Origin: Kitasatospora indigofera
GTDB taxonomy: Bacteria > Actinomycetota > Actinomycetes > Streptomycetales > Streptomycetaceae
Direction of reading: 5' to 3'
Assembly: GCF_014655955.1 (NCBI RefSeq)
Contig: NZ_BNBO01000051.1
Location: forward strand, 1-64,000
Length of the DNA: 64,000 bases
The notes under the pieces: model-generated
The model's database searches: none
Told to the model about the DNA's origin: nothing
The model's input: the letters and a program-made list of their open reading frames with translations, nothing else
Position numbers and translations under genes: made by a program
Part shown: in pieces, positions 17,219 to 26,740 of the stretch
Layout of the letters: the number at the start of each line of letters is the position of its first letter
Position numbering within the stretch: position 1 is the stretch's first letter

Positions 17219-17307
17219 GAAACCTCCTGGGGGAAGCGGTTCCGAATGGGTGGGGGTGACGCTGCGGATCGCTGGAGAGTTCGTACAGCCGGGCGGGCGA
17301 GGGTGGG

Positions 17308-17321
17308 GAGAACGCTCTCCG
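17308..17321 (-). promoter_or_regulatory. Near-palindrome GGAGAACGCTCTCC upstream of GH16
   Basis: One mismatched pair in a 14-bp palindrome centred on CG, 90 nt upstream of the GH16 start. It looks like a LacI-family operator but is not a CebR box (9 of 14 match). The rest of 17219-17478 holds no supported gene. Confidence 0.4.
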
Positions 17322-17478
17322 ACAGAGGTGATGATTGCGGCGACGTTTCCGACGTGTCAAGGCATGTGCACGCGGAACGCTTCGATATGTCGTTGTTGTA
17401 CAGGTTCTGACGTTAATTCTGGAACACGGGGACGCTCTGCCGGAGCTGGTCCGCCGACCGGGTCGCGGGCATGCCGAA

Positions 17479-17510
17479 GGGGGTGGCGGCACCGCCGTGC
17501 CGCCACCCCC
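17479..17510 (-). terminator. Terminator hairpin after the GH10 xylanase gene
   Basis: A perfect 14-bp stem (17479-17492 with 17497-17510) with a 4-nt loop, 17 nt beyond the xylanase stop. It ends the leftward GH5-GH9-GH10 block. Confidence 0.85.
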
Positions 17511-17526
17511 TGGTCCAGTGCTCAGG

Positions 17527-19110
17527 TCAGCTCAGGGTCACCACCGGGGCCGGGTTGCTGCCGCTCCAGGTGCCGTTGAAGCCCAGGGTGACCGAACCGC
17601 CGGGGCCGACCGTCCCGTTCCAGGCGGCGTTCGAGCAGCTGACATGGGCGCCGCTCTGGGTGCAGACGCCGCTCCAGGCCTGGGTGAGCTGCTGGCCGGC
17701 GGTGAAGTTCCAGTCCAGGTGCCAGCTGCTCAGCGAGGCACCCGCCGGGCAGCTGACGGTGACGCTGCCGCTGAAGCCGGTGTTCCACTGGTTGGGCACC
17801 GCGTAGGCGGCGGTGCAGCCGGTGCCGCCGGGCGGCGGCGAGCTGGTCGAGGTCGAGGTCGGGGTGGCCGTCGCGGTCGGGCTCGGGCTCGGCGAGGCCG
17901 GGGAGGAGGCCGTCGGGGAGGGGGAGTTGGTCGGGGACGGGCTGACCGTGCCGCCCAGGGCGGTGGCCACCGCCCGGACCGCGGGCTTGGGCTGGTAGCT
18001 CTCGTCGTACAGGGTCGCCGCGCCGTAGCCGGAGAACACGCTCGGCACCCAGGAGTCCGCGTCCGAGATGTCCCAGCCGGTGACCCCCTTGCAGCGGGCG
18101 ACCGCCAGGCAGGCCTTCACCACCGTGCTGTAGTCGGTGGCCTGTTGGGCCAGCTTGGCCTCGGTGGCGGGGGTCTGCATCCGGACGTCGAGCTCGGTGA
18201 CGGCGACGTCCACCCCGAGATCGGCGAAGCGCTGGAGGTTGGCCTGCAGGGTGGACGGGACCTGTCCGAGCACGAAGTGCGCCTGGAACCCGACCCCGTC
18301 GATCGGGGCGCCCTGCGCCTTCAGCGAGCGGACCAGGTTGTAGAGGGCGTCGCTCTTGGTCCCCAGCCCCTCGACGTTGTAGTCGTTGATGTACAACTTG
18401 GCGGCCGGGTCGGCCTGGTGGGCCCAGGTGAGGGAGTCCGCGACGAATCCGGCGCCCAGCGTGCCGTACCAGGGCGAGGAGCGGAAGGTGCCGTCCTCGT
18501 TGAACAGTTCGTTGAGGACGTCCCAGGCGTAGATCTTGCCCTGGTAGCGCCCGACCTCGGTGGCGATGTGCTGCTGGAGGATGCCGCGCAGCTCGGTCGC
18601 GCCGAAGCCGCCGTTGGTCAGCCAGTTGGGGTTCTGGCTATGCCAGACCAGCGTGTGGCCGCGGACCTGCTGGTTGTGGGCCTGGGCGAAGGCCACGATC
18701 TGGTCGGCCTCGGCCCAGTTGAAGCTGCCCCTGGTGGGCTCGACCGAGCCCCACTTCATGGCGTTCTCCGGGGTCAGCGAGTTGAACTGGCCGCCGGCCA
18801 GGGCCGCGTACTGGGCGTTGCCGCTGAGCTTGCCGCCGGCCACCGCGTTGCCGATGTACACCCCCTTGGCCGCGGCGAGGTCGCGCAGCGGCGGGTCGGC
18901 GGCCTGGGCGGCCCCGGGCAGCAGGACGGCGCCCAGCGCGGTGCAGACCAGGGCCGTCACGGCCAGGGCGGTGCGGCGCAGCAGGCCGCCGGCCCGGGCG
19001 GGCGGCTCGGTACGGGCGGGGGCGGGGGCGGGGGAGGGGGAGGGGGAGGGGGTGTGGGCACGGACGTGGGTCCGGGCGGGCGGCTCGCCGCCGGGGTTCG
19101 GGTGTCGCAC
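17527..19110 (-). CDS. Secreted GH10 endo-beta-1,4-xylanase with CBM2
   Basis: The 527-residue protein starts at a GTG preceded by GAGAGGA. The hydrophobic signal (about 48-71) comes after an unusual 45-residue Pro/Ser/Ala/Arg n-region coded by a G-run (19018-19050); a later, undetected start cannot be excluded. GH10 covers about 75-385. The acid/base E is near 201 (WDVLNELFNED) and the nucleophile E near 305 (VTELDVR), with the family marks TPENAMKW and GHTLVWHSQ. A Pro/Ser/Thr linker (about 388-430) joins a CBM2 (433-527) with the usual conserved W residues. It is the third gene of the GH5-GH9-GH10 block and should cut xylan in lignocellulose. Confidence 0.93.
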   Translation of the reverse strand: MRHPNPGGEPPARTHVRAHTPSPSPSPAPAPARTEPPARAGGLLRRTALAVTALVCTALGAVLLPGAAQAADPPLRDLAAAKGVYIGNAVAGGKLSGNAQYAALAGGQFNSLTPENAMKWGSVEPTRGSFNWAEADQIVAFAQAHNQQVRGHTLVWHSQNPNWLTNGGFGATELRGILQQHIATEVGRYQGKIYAWDVLNELFNEDGTFRSSPWYGTLGAGFVADSLTWAHQADPAAKLYINDYNVEGLGTKSDALYNLVRSLKAQGAPIDGVGFQAHFVLGQVPSTLQANLQRFADLGVDVAVTELDVRMQTPATEAKLAQQATDYSTVVKACLAVARCKGVTGWDISDADSWVPSVFSGYGAATLYDESYQPKPAVRAVATALGGTVSPSPTNSPSPTASSPASPSPSPTATATPTSTSTSSPPPGGTGCTAAYAVPNQWNTGFSGSVTVSCPAGASLSSWHLDWNFTAGQQLTQAWSGVCTQSGAHVSCSNAAWNGTVGPGGSVTLGFNGTWSGSNPAPVVTLS

Positions 19111-19216
19111 GGGAGGGGTCCTCTCGGGTGGGGAAGGACGTCGGTGGTGGGGCCTGACGGTGCGGTGGGGCGGACGTGCTGGTGGGGCCCCGTGGGTGGT
19201 GGAAGCGCGGTACCGG

Positions 19217-21727
19217 TCAGGCGCAGACCGCGCCGTTCAGGGTGAACCGGGCGGGGGCGTCGTTCGCGCCGGTCCGGCCGGCCTGGAAGCCGAAGCTCGT
19301 CGTGCCGCCGGGTGCGACGGCGCCGTTCCAGCCGAGGTCCTCGGCGGTGACGCCGGCCCCGCTCTGGGTCACGACGGCGTTCCAGGCGTTGGTGATCTTC
19401 TGGTCCGCGGGGAACGACCAGCCCAGCGACCAGCCCTGGAGGGCGGTGGGCCCGGTGTTCCTCAGGGTCACGGTGGCGGTGAACCCGCCGGCCCACGCGC
19501 TGTCGACGTGGTACGTGACCTGGCAGGCGGCCGGGGCCGGCTGGTCGTCGTCGACCTCGGTGGCCGTCAGGGCGGCACCGTCCGCGCCCGGGCCGGCCAG
19601 CGTGAGGACCGCGGTGCCGGCCGTCGTGTCGGCGTCCTGGGCGGCCGCCAGCGTCACGCTCTGCTCGGTGGACCAGTCGGCCGGGGTGAAGACCAGCGCC
19701 GCACCGGCGACGACCGTCAGGTCCGGGTCGCCGGAGGCGCGGGCCACCGTGACGCCCACGTTCGTGGCCGGCGCGGCCGACAGCCTGACCCGGACGGCGG
19801 CGGTGCCGCCCTCGGGGACGCCGACCGTGCCTGGGCTCACCAGGATCCGCGGCGCGGGCCGGGCGGGCGGGCCGTGCCGCTCCGCGGCGTAGGCGGCCAG
19901 CCAGGCGAGCGGCGCGTTCCAGTTGATCGCGACCTCGTTGGTGGAGTACGAGCCGATGTCGTCCAGGTAGCAGGTGGCCGGCTTGCAGCCCGCCAGCCGG
20001 GCCTGGGCGATCGGGTCCTGGATCCCGGCGTTCGGGCCGCCGGCGAAGGAGCCGTTCGGCGGGTGCGGCAGCGAGGCGTCGTTCTGGTGCGCCCAGAAGC
20101 GGTGGTGCTGGTTCGCCGAGGCCTGCTCGCCGTAGCCGGTGACGTAGGACCGGTTGAGCGCGTTGCGGCCGAGCAGGTAGTCCATGGCCTCCAACGCGCC
20201 CGCCCGGTAGCGCTCCTGGCCGGTGAGCTCGTGGGCGACCGCCATCACCACGGCGTTGTTGGCGACCTGGCTGTTGGAGCCCCACACGTACCCGTCCACG
20301 GGCAGCGGGACGGCGTAGCCCTGGCCGCCCGCCGTGGCGAGGTAGCGGTCGGCGGCCGAGGTGACCGAGGCGCGGACCCGGGCCAGGTCGGCGGCGGGCA
20401 GGCCGACGCCGGGGACGGTGGCCAGGGTGATCCGGCCGAGCGCCGCCGTGTCGGACCACGAGAAGCCGCCCGGCGCGAACACCTCGGAGGTGTGGAAGGC
20501 GGAGCCGGTCACCGCGTCGCGGTACTGCGCCTCGCCGGTGGTCGCGTACAGCTCGGCGGCGGCCCAGTAGAACTCGTCGCCGACCTGCGCGTCGTCGTAG
20601 GCGCCGCCGCCGGTGGTGTCGGAGGCCGGTGCGAGCATCGCCGGGTTCGCCCGGGCGGCCGTCCAGGCGCGGCGCGCGGAGTCCAGGCACCTGGCGGCGA
20701 AGGCGGCGTCGTAGCGGGCGTACACCCGGGCGCACTGGGCGCCGGTGGCGGCCAGGTTCAGGGTGGCGGCGGTCGACGGGCGGTGCAGCTCGCGCCGCTG
20801 GGCGTCCCGTTCGGGCCTGGTCGGCAGGTCGGTCCAGGCGGCGTCGTGGATCTTGTGGAAGGCCGTCCCGGCCAGCGGCCTCCCGTCCGGCACCTGCATC
20901 CGGAGCAGGAACTCCAGCTCCCAGCGGGCCTCGTCCAGCACGTCCGGCACGGCGTTGCCGCGCTCGGGCACCCGCAGGGTCGAGTCGCCCAGCGCCGCGT
21001 CCGTCCCGGCCCGCGCGGCCCGCTCGAAGGAGTTGACCAGCTGCCAGGTGGCGATGCCGCCGTTGACCACGTACTTGCCCTGGTCACCGGCGTCGTACCA
21101 GCCGCCGCGGACGTCCTGGGTGCCGTCGCAGACTCCCGCCTGGCAGGGCACCGCGACGTCGCCCTGGTTGGGCGCGACCCCGAGGTGGCCGGCCGGGCGG
21201 CCGTAGCCGGCGCCGGCCAGTGCCGGGTCGATAGCGATGCCGCTGCGCTGCTGGTAGAAGAAGGAGAGGCTGTCCGCGCGCAGGCCGTCGTAGAGGCCGG
21301 CCGAGATGTCGAACGGGTAGCCGGCCTGCCCGTTCACGACCAGGGTGAACCCGGTGCCCGTCCCGGTGTACGCGGAGAAGTCCACCAGGTGGGTCGGGTC
21401 GCCGGAGGCGGGGTCCGCGCCGTGCACGACGGTGCTGCCGGTGGCTGCCACCCGCCCCGCGGCGTCGCGCAGCTCCCAGCCGAGCGGGGCGGTCGCGGAG
21501 CTGACCACGGTGGCGCGCTTGGGCCCGTCGGGCAGGTAGCCCAGCTGGTTGACCCGGACGGCCGGGCCGGTGCCGGCGGCCTGGGCCGTGGCGGCCGTGG
21601 TGGCGGCGGCCGCGAGGGCCGGCGGGGCGGCCGTCGCGGCGCCGGCGAGCAGGACGGCGGCCAGCAGCGCCGGGGCGGAGCGGGAGCCGGCGCGCCGGGC
21701 GCGGGCGGGGGTGGTGACGGGAGGCAC
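19217..21727 (-). CDS. Secreted GH9 cellulase with Ig-like, Calx-beta and CBM2 modules
   Basis: A GTG start at 21727 after GAAAGG gives 836 residues; the longer reading runs into the GH5 gene. Order: signal (1-40), cellulase N-terminal Ig-like domain (about 52-140, VRVNQLGYLP), GH9 (alpha/alpha)6 barrel (about 145-620), Calx-beta-like module (about 628-730, ending EVDDDQP), CBM2 (738-836). The catalytic base is in WYDAGDQGKY (near 212). HRFWAHQND carries the conserved histidine. The acid is the E of STNEVAINWNAP (near 597). This is a GH9 endoglucanase or processive cellulase. A Calx-beta module in place of FN3 or CBM3c is less common. It lies between the GH5 and GH10 genes on the same strand. 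Confidence 0.92.
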   Translation of the reverse strand: MPPVTTPARARRAGSRSAPALLAAVLLAGAATAAPPALAAAATTAATAQAAGTGPAVRVNQLGYLPDGPKRATVVSSATAPLGWELRDAAGRVAATGSTVVHGADPASGDPTHLVDFSAYTGTGTGFTLVVNGQAGYPFDISAGLYDGLRADSLSFFYQQRSGIAIDPALAGAGYGRPAGHLGVAPNQGDVAVPCQAGVCDGTQDVRGGWYDAGDQGKYVVNGGIATWQLVNSFERAARAGTDAALGDSTLRVPERGNAVPDVLDEARWELEFLLRMQVPDGRPLAGTAFHKIHDAAWTDLPTRPERDAQRRELHRPSTAATLNLAATGAQCARVYARYDAAFAARCLDSARRAWTAARANPAMLAPASDTTGGGAYDDAQVGDEFYWAAAELYATTGEAQYRDAVTGSAFHTSEVFAPGGFSWSDTAALGRITLATVPGVGLPAADLARVRASVTSAADRYLATAGGQGYAVPLPVDGYVWGSNSQVANNAVVMAVAHELTGQERYRAGALEAMDYLLGRNALNRSYVTGYGEQASANQHHRFWAHQNDASLPHPPNGSFAGGPNAGIQDPIAQARLAGCKPATCYLDDIGSYSTNEVAINWNAPLAWLAAYAAERHGPPARPAPRILVSPGTVGVPEGGTAAVRVRLSAAPATNVGVTVARASGDPDLTVVAGAALVFTPADWSTEQSVTLAAAQDADTTAGTAVLTLAGPGADGAALTATEVDDDQPAPAACQVTYHVDSAWAGGFTATVTLRNTGPTALQGWSLGWSFPADQKITNAWNAVVTQSGAGVTAEDLGWNGAVAPGGTTSFGFQAGRTGANDAPARFTLNGAVCA

Positions 21728-21815
21728 GGTGGGGGAGCCTTTCGTCGGGCGGAGGCGGGGTGCCTGCGAGGAGCGCCGCCCCGGGGCAGGGGGTACCAGC
21801 GGGGCGGCGCGGCTC

Positions 21816-21848
21816 CCGGGGGCGGGGTGGGTGGTGCCCCGCCCCCGG
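21816..21848 (-). terminator. Hairpin between GH5 and GH9 genes
   Basis: A perfect 12-bp stem (21816-21827 with 21837-21848) with a 9-nt loop starts 11 nt beyond the GH5 stop. A weaker 10-bp inverted repeat (about 21771-21810) follows. It may terminate or attenuate transcription into GH9. Confidence 0.7.
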
Positions 21849-21858
21849 AGTACGACGG

Positions 21859-23694
21859 TCAGGAGGCGGTGCAGCTCAGCGTCGGCGCGGTGTTGCCGCC
21901 CGACCAGGTGCCCTGCAGCCCGAAGGTGGTCGAACCGCCCACCGCGAGCGTCCCGTTGTACGCCAGGCTGGCCGCGGTGACCGAGGCGCCGGACTGCTGC
22001 ACGGTGGCGTTCCAGGACCCGGTCAGCTGCTGGCCGGACGGCCAGGTCCAGCCCACCTGCCAGGACTTGGTGGCCGCGGTCGCGGTCACCGTCACCGTCG
22101 CCGTGAAGCCGGTGCTCCACTGGTTGTCGACGTGCCAGCCGGCCGTGCACCCCGCGCCGCCGCCCGAGCCGCCCCCGGCGGTGGTGGCGCTGACGGCGGC
22201 CGAGGCCGCCGACACGTTCCCGGCGGCGTCCCGGGCCCGGACGGAGTACGAGTACGCCGTGGCGGCGGTCAGGCCGGTGTCGGTGTACGAGGTGCCGGCG
22301 GTCGTGCCCACCAGGGCGCCGCCGCGGTAGACGTCGTAGCCGGTGGCGGCGACGTTGTCGGTGGCGGCCGTCCAGGCCAGCGAGACCGTGGCGGCGGTGG
22401 TGCCGGTCGCGGCCAGGCCGGCCGGGGTGCTGGGCGCCTGGGTGTCCCCGCCGCCGCCGCCGCCCCCGCCGGCCGCGCCGAAGCCCGGGGCCTTGACGTC
22501 GGCCAGGTAGGCGTCCTTGGTGGTGTTGACGGTCGTCCAGTCGTCGTTCAGGATCCCGCCGGTGTCACCGGAGTTGGGGTTCCAGGACCAGAACGTCCAG
22601 CTGATGCTGTCGGCCCCGTACTGCGCGGTCGGCCGCAGGTACTGCACCAGCGCCTTCAGCCACCTCTGGTCGACGGTGGCCTGCAGGGTGGTGCCGAACT
22701 CGCCGACCCAGACGGGGGCGATGTTCTGGTTGAACAGGTAGCCCCAGTTCTTGTCCCACACGCCCGGCATGTTGGCGGGGAAGGACGGGTCGGAGAACCA
22801 GGTCTGCTGCGCCACGCTGGTCGCGTAGTCGTGCACCGAGTAGACCAGCCGGTTGGGCACGTTCAGCCGGACGGGGTACTGCGCGGCGCCCTGGAGGTTG
22901 CCGCCCCACCAGTACGAACTGCCGTTGAAGGACTGGTTGCCCTCGACGAAGACCAGCAGCTTGGGGTTGGCCGCCAGCACCGCGTTGCCGGCGCGTTCGG
23001 CGGCCAGCCGCCAGTCGACGGTGGTGTCGCCGCAGCCCCAGCAGGCCGGGTCGTGCGGCTCGTTGTGCAGGTCGATGCCGATCATCGCGGGCTTGCCCGT
23101 GTAGCGGGTGGCGAGCGCGGTGAGGTCGTTGATCCAGGTGGTCTCGGGGACGGCGGCCGTGTACCAGAGCGCGGACTGACCGGCGGAGTCCGGGCGGTGA
23201 CGGTCCAGGATGACCTTGAGCCCGGTGGTCCCCGCGTAGTCGACGATCTTGTCCATCACCTGGAGTGAGTTCAGGCCCTGAAGGTCCGCGTTCATGCCAC
23301 CCGAGGTGTTGACGCTGACCGGTGAGGTGCCCTTGAAGATGTCGTCGCTGTAGGGCAGCCGGATGGTGTTGTAGCCCAGCGTCTTCATCTGGTCGATCAT
23401 GCTCTTGTAGTCCCGGGACCAGAGCCCGTGCGGGACGTAGTTGGCGGTCTCGAAGCCGAACCAGTTGATGCCCGCGATGCGGACCGGGCGGTTGCTCTCG
23501 TCGAGCAGTTGACGGCCGCTGGTGTGCCAGTAGCCGGAGCCGGCCGCGGTGGCATCGGCCGTGGTGGCGGCCGTGGCGGTGGTCGATGGCGCGGTGCCGG
23601 CGGCCTGTGCGGCCGGGACGGTGGCGATCAGTGCGGTTGACGCGAGGGCGACGGCCAGTAGGGCCTCGCGCAGGCGGCGTACGGGGTGGGGCAC
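21859..23694 (-). CDS. Secreted GH5 cellulase with FN3 and CBM2
   Basis: A GTG start at 23694 after AGAGAGGA gives 611 residues. Order: signal (1-32), low-complexity Ala/Thr stretch, GH5 TIM barrel (about 55-405), a glycine run, FN3 (about 418-505), CBM2 (510-611). The acid/base is the E of DLHNEPHD (near 211) and the nucleophile the E of VWVGEFGTT (near 331). RIAGINWFGFET and ILDRHRPD are typical of GH5_2-type endoglucanases. A perfect CebR box lies 58-71 nt upstream, so expression should be induced by cello-oligosaccharides. It leads the leftward GH5-GH9-GH10 block. Confidence 0.93.
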   Translation of the reverse strand: MPHPVRRLREALLAVALASTALIATVPAAQAAGTAPSTTATAATTADATAAGSGYWHTSGRQLLDESNRPVRIAGINWFGFETANYVPHGLWSRDYKSMIDQMKTLGYNTIRLPYSDDIFKGTSPVSVNTSGGMNADLQGLNSLQVMDKIVDYAGTTGLKVILDRHRPDSAGQSALWYTAAVPETTWINDLTALATRYTGKPAMIGIDLHNEPHDPACWGCGDTTVDWRLAAERAGNAVLAANPKLLVFVEGNQSFNGSSYWWGGNLQGAAQYPVRLNVPNRLVYSVHDYATSVAQQTWFSDPSFPANMPGVWDKNWGYLFNQNIAPVWVGEFGTTLQATVDQRWLKALVQYLRPTAQYGADSISWTFWSWNPNSGDTGGILNDDWTTVNTTKDAYLADVKAPGFGAAGGGGGGGGDTQAPSTPAGLAATGTTAATVSLAWTAATDNVAATGYDVYRGGALVGTTAGTSYTDTGLTAATAYSYSVRARDAAGNVSAASAAVSATTAGGGSGGGAGCTAGWHVDNQWSTGFTATVTVTATAATKSWQVGWTWPSGQQLTGSWNATVQQSGASVTAASLAYNGTLAVGGSTTFGLQGTWSGGNTAPTLSCTAS

Positions 23695-23751
23695 GTCGCT
23701 GTCCTCTCTGGGACGGTCCGGCCGGAGCCGCGGGGGAGCGCGTGGAGTGAG

Positions 23752-23765
23752 TGGGAGCGCTCCCA
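23752..23765 (-). promoter_or_regulatory. CebR box TGGGAGCGCTCCCA
   Basis: A perfect 14-bp palindrome identical to the consensus operator of the LacI-family cellulose-utilisation repressor CebR. It is placed just upstream of the GH5 cellulase. No second copy was seen before GH9 or GH10. The remaining stretch to 24135 holds the inverted repeat GTTCA (23891-23895)/TGAAC (23908-23912) and no supported gene. Confidence 0.88.
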
Positions 23766-24135
23766 CTTTCGACGTCCGAGGACGCCGTCGGTTCCTGCCG
23801 GAGGTGGGGGGTGGAGCCCGGTGGCGAACGCGGGCACGCCGAGTTGGCGGGGTCCAGTGAATCCATGGACGGTCGGGGCGTCAATAGCGAGTTCAGTATT
23901 CAATTCTTGAACGCGGTCGCCGGGTCCGGCCTCGGTAACCCGCCCGCCCCGTACGCCGGCTGACGGACCGTGGGCCCCGCCGTGCTGCCTGCGGCCCCCG
24001 CCGGGCGCCCGACGGCCCCGGGCACGGGAGCGGGCACGGGAGCGGGGGCGGCCCCGGGCACCGGAGCGAGGGCGGCCCGGACCGCGGACCGCCCCCGCTC
24101 GTACGCCGCTCGCCGGGCCGCCGGCCCGGGCCGGA

Positions 24136-25902
24136 TCAGGCCAGCTGGGCCGCCTGCAGCCCTGCGTACGCCCCGCCGCTGCGCAGCAGTTCGGCGTGCG
24201 AGCCGATCTCGGCGATCCGGCCCTCGTCCATCACCACGATCCGGTCGGCGCCCTTGATGGTCGACAGCCGGTGCGCGACCACGAAGACCGTCCGCCCCCG
24301 CACCAGCCGGCCCAGCGCCTGCTGCACCAGTGCCTCGGAGCGGGAGTCCAGCGCCGAGGTGGCCTCGTCCAGCACCAGCACCCGGGGGTCGCGGATCAGC
24401 GCGCGGGCGATCGCCAGCCGCTGCTTCTGCCCGCCGGAGAGCCGCGCGCCGCGCTCGCCCACGACGGTGTCCAGGCCCTGCGGCAGCCGGTCGATGAACT
24501 CCAGCGCGTTGGCGTCCCGCAGCGCCGTCCGGACGGTCTCCTCGGTCACCGCGGGCATCCCGTACGTCACGTTCTCCCGGACGGTGCCCTCGAAGAGGAT
24601 CGACTCCTGCGGCACCACCGACAGGAACTTGCGGTAGCTGCGCAGGTCCAGCGACTCCATGTCCTGGCCGTCCAGCAGGATCCGGCCCTCGGTCGGGCGC
24701 AGGAAGCCGATCACCAGGTTGAGCACCGTCGACTTGCCGGCGCCCGAACCGCCGACCAGGGCGACGGTCTCGCCGGGGCGCACGGTCAGGTCGAACCCGC
24801 CGACCGAGGGCCGGTCCGCCCCCTCGTACCGGTAGCCGACCCCGCGGAAGTCCACCCGGCCGCGGACCTGGCCGACCTCCGCCTTGCCGGAGTTGACCTC
24901 CAGGTCCGGGGCCTGCAGCACCTCGCCGGCCGAACGGACGGAGGCCAGCCCCTTGCCGATCACCGGGGTCAGGCTCATCAGGCTGGTCACCGAGCCGGTC
25001 AGGGTGGAGAAGTAGGCGCTGAGCATGACCACCTGGCCCGCGCTGACGTTCATCCAGCCGTAGTACGCGACCAGCGCGGATCCGGCCAGGCAGCTCACCC
25101 CGATGGCGTTCAGCAGGATCCAGGTCAGCGCGCCGAACCGGCCGTTCAGCAGGTCCAGCCGCAGGCCGGCGCTGAGCACCGTGCCGAGCGTCCGGTCGAC
25201 CCGGCGCAGCGCGGTGCGCTCCAGCCCGTGCGCCCGGGTTATCGGGATCAGTGTCGTCATCTCGTTGATCCGGGAGGAGAGTTGCTCGACCTGGACCCGG
25301 AACGACTCGTTGTCGGAGCGCAGCCGCTCGCGCAGCCGGACCACCAGCAGCGCCGAGGCCGGCACGATGACCAGGAACACCGGCAGGAACACCGGCGCCT
25401 GCACGGCGAGCACCAGCACCCCGCCGGTCAGGGTGGCGATGGCGCCCAGCCCCATGTCGGCGGTCTGCTGGGTGGCGTTCTCGATTCCCTCGACGTCCCG
25501 CACCACCTTGGCCTGGAGCACACCGGCGCTGACCCGCGAGTGGTAGCCGATGGAGAGCTGCTGCATCCGGTGGCAGAGCGCCGACCGCAGCCGGGTGCCG
25601 GTGCGGCGGATGCTGCCGTGCATCCAGCGGACGTAGAGCAGGTGCAGCGGCAGGTTGAGCAGCAGGATCACCAGCAGGACGGCGGCGTTCCACCACAGCA
25701 CCGAGATCGGCCGGTGCTGGACCACCACGTCGATGATGTTCGCGGTGATCAGCGGCAGCAGCCAGACCGGGGTGTGCTTGGCGAAGTAGGCGAGGACGGC
25801 GAGCAGCACCCGTCGCCGGTCGGGGTGGAACAGGTAGAGCAGGGTGCGGACGGGGTGTTCGCCGCGGTAGCGGTGGCTGAGCGGGCCTTCCGGCAACGCC
25901 AT
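24136..25902 (-). CDS. ABC-type exporter half-transporter (fused membrane and ATPase domains)
   Basis: A start at 25902 after AGGAG gives 588 residues. The N-terminal half (about 30-320) holds the six membrane helices of type I exporters. The ATPase domain (about 345-588) has Walker A GGSGAGKST, signature LSGGQ, Walker B VLVLDEAT and the H-loop AHRLST. It is of the MsbA/LmrA kind, which usually work as dimers. No second half-transporter, precursor or modifying gene adjoins it, so the cargo (lipid or drug) is unknown. It diverges from the gene at 26181. Confidence 0.92.
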   Translation of the reverse strand: MALPEGPLSHRYRGEHPVRTLLYLFHPDRRRVLLAVLAYFAKHTPVWLLPLITANIIDVVVQHRPISVLWWNAAVLLVILLLNLPLHLLYVRWMHGSIRRTGTRLRSALCHRMQQLSIGYHSRVSAGVLQAKVVRDVEGIENATQQTADMGLGAIATLTGGVLVLAVQAPVFLPVFLVIVPASALLVVRLRERLRSDNESFRVQVEQLSSRINEMTTLIPITRAHGLERTALRRVDRTLGTVLSAGLRLDLLNGRFGALTWILLNAIGVSCLAGSALVAYYGWMNVSAGQVVMLSAYFSTLTGSVTSLMSLTPVIGKGLASVRSAGEVLQAPDLEVNSGKAEVGQVRGRVDFRGVGYRYEGADRPSVGGFDLTVRPGETVALVGGSGAGKSTVLNLVIGFLRPTEGRILLDGQDMESLDLRSYRKFLSVVPQESILFEGTVRENVTYGMPAVTEETVRTALRDANALEFIDRLPQGLDTVVGERGARLSGGQKQRLAIARALIRDPRVLVLDEATSALDSRSEALVQQALGRLVRGRTVFVVAHRLSTIKGADRIVVMDEGRIAEIGSHAELLRSGGAYAGLQAAQLA

Positions 25903-26180
25903 GTACGTCTCCTGGGGGCGGAGGTCGGTGCGGGGAGGGACGTGAGGGAGGCACCATCCTCGCAGCGCGGGCGCACGCCGCGACACTGCTTTTGGTGCCC
26001 GCCTCCGCGGCCCCGGGGCGGCCCGCTCCACCGCCGCTCCGCCGCCGGCCGGCGCGTCCGGGTGTCCCGCCCAGCGCCCGGGGACACCGGGCCCGCCCGG
26101 CGCCGCCGCTCCCACCGTGCGCCCGTTCGGCGGTCTAACGTGCAGCCTGTACCCGCCGGACACGACGAGAGGTCCTTCCG

Positions 26181-26702
26181 ATGCCGGAATCGCACAGCAT
26201 GCTGTTCGTCACCTTCGACGACCCGGCGGCCGTCCGCGCCGCCTACGACGAGGTCAGGGAACTGCACGGGGTGCGCCAGGCGGCGGTGCTGGAGCGCTCG
26301 GCGGACGGCATCCTCGACGTGCCGGAGAGCTGGGTGCACGGCGCCGGCACGCCGACCGTGGTGAGCGGGCTGCTCGGCGGCCTGGTCGGCCTGCTGGGCG
26401 GCCCGGTCGGGTTCTTCCTCGGCTGGACGGCCGGCACCGTGCTCGGCGGGGCGACCGAGTTCAAGCGCTTCCAGGACGCCGCCGAGGGGCTCACGGTCTT
26501 CAGCAGCGGCCTGGCCGAGGGCGAGTCGATGCTGATCGTGGACCTGCGGGAGGAGTCGCCGGACCCGGTCGACGCGATCGCCGGGCGGCACGGCGGACGC
26601 CTGGACCGCCGCCCGGCCGAGGAGGTGGAGGCCGAGGTCAGGGCGGCCCAGCGGACGGCGGAGGACGAGGTCCGCAAGGAGCAGGAGGACGCCGAGGGCT
26701 GA
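26181..26702 (+). CDS. DUF1269-like membrane protein with glycine-rich helical hairpin
   Basis: The 173-residue protein starts at an ATG after GAGAGG. It begins with a ferredoxin-like beta-strand/helix (LFVTFDDPAAVRAAYDEV). A glycine-rich hydrophobic hairpin follows (about 58-92, LLGGLVGLLGGPVGFFLGW), and it ends in a charged Glu/Arg-rich helix. The layout matches actinobacterial DUF1269-type proteins with a glycine-zipper membrane segment. Their role is not established and some are stress-induced. It diverges from the ABC exporter and converges with the next gene. Confidence 0.7.
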   Translation: MPESHSMLFVTFDDPAAVRAAYDEVRELHGVRQAAVLERSADGILDVPESWVHGAGTPTVVSGLLGGLVGLLGGPVGFFLGWTAGTVLGGATEFKRFQDAAEGLTVFSSGLAEGESMLIVDLREESPDPVDAIAGRHGGRLDRRPAEEVEAEVRAAQRTAEDEVRKEQEDAEG

Positions 26703-26740
26703 CGCCGGCCGGACGGCCGGCCCGCGCCTCCGTGGCCGGG

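Noticed and set aside
23970..24135. Short GC repeats (GCACGGGAGCGG-like) after the ABC exporter gene
   Set aside because: Imperfect and short; no clear hairpin or repeat unit could be supported.
24136..25902. Treating this ABC exporter as the second lanthipeptide transporter
   Set aside because: It is 6 kb or more from the lanthipeptide genes with unrelated genes between, and has its own promoter region.
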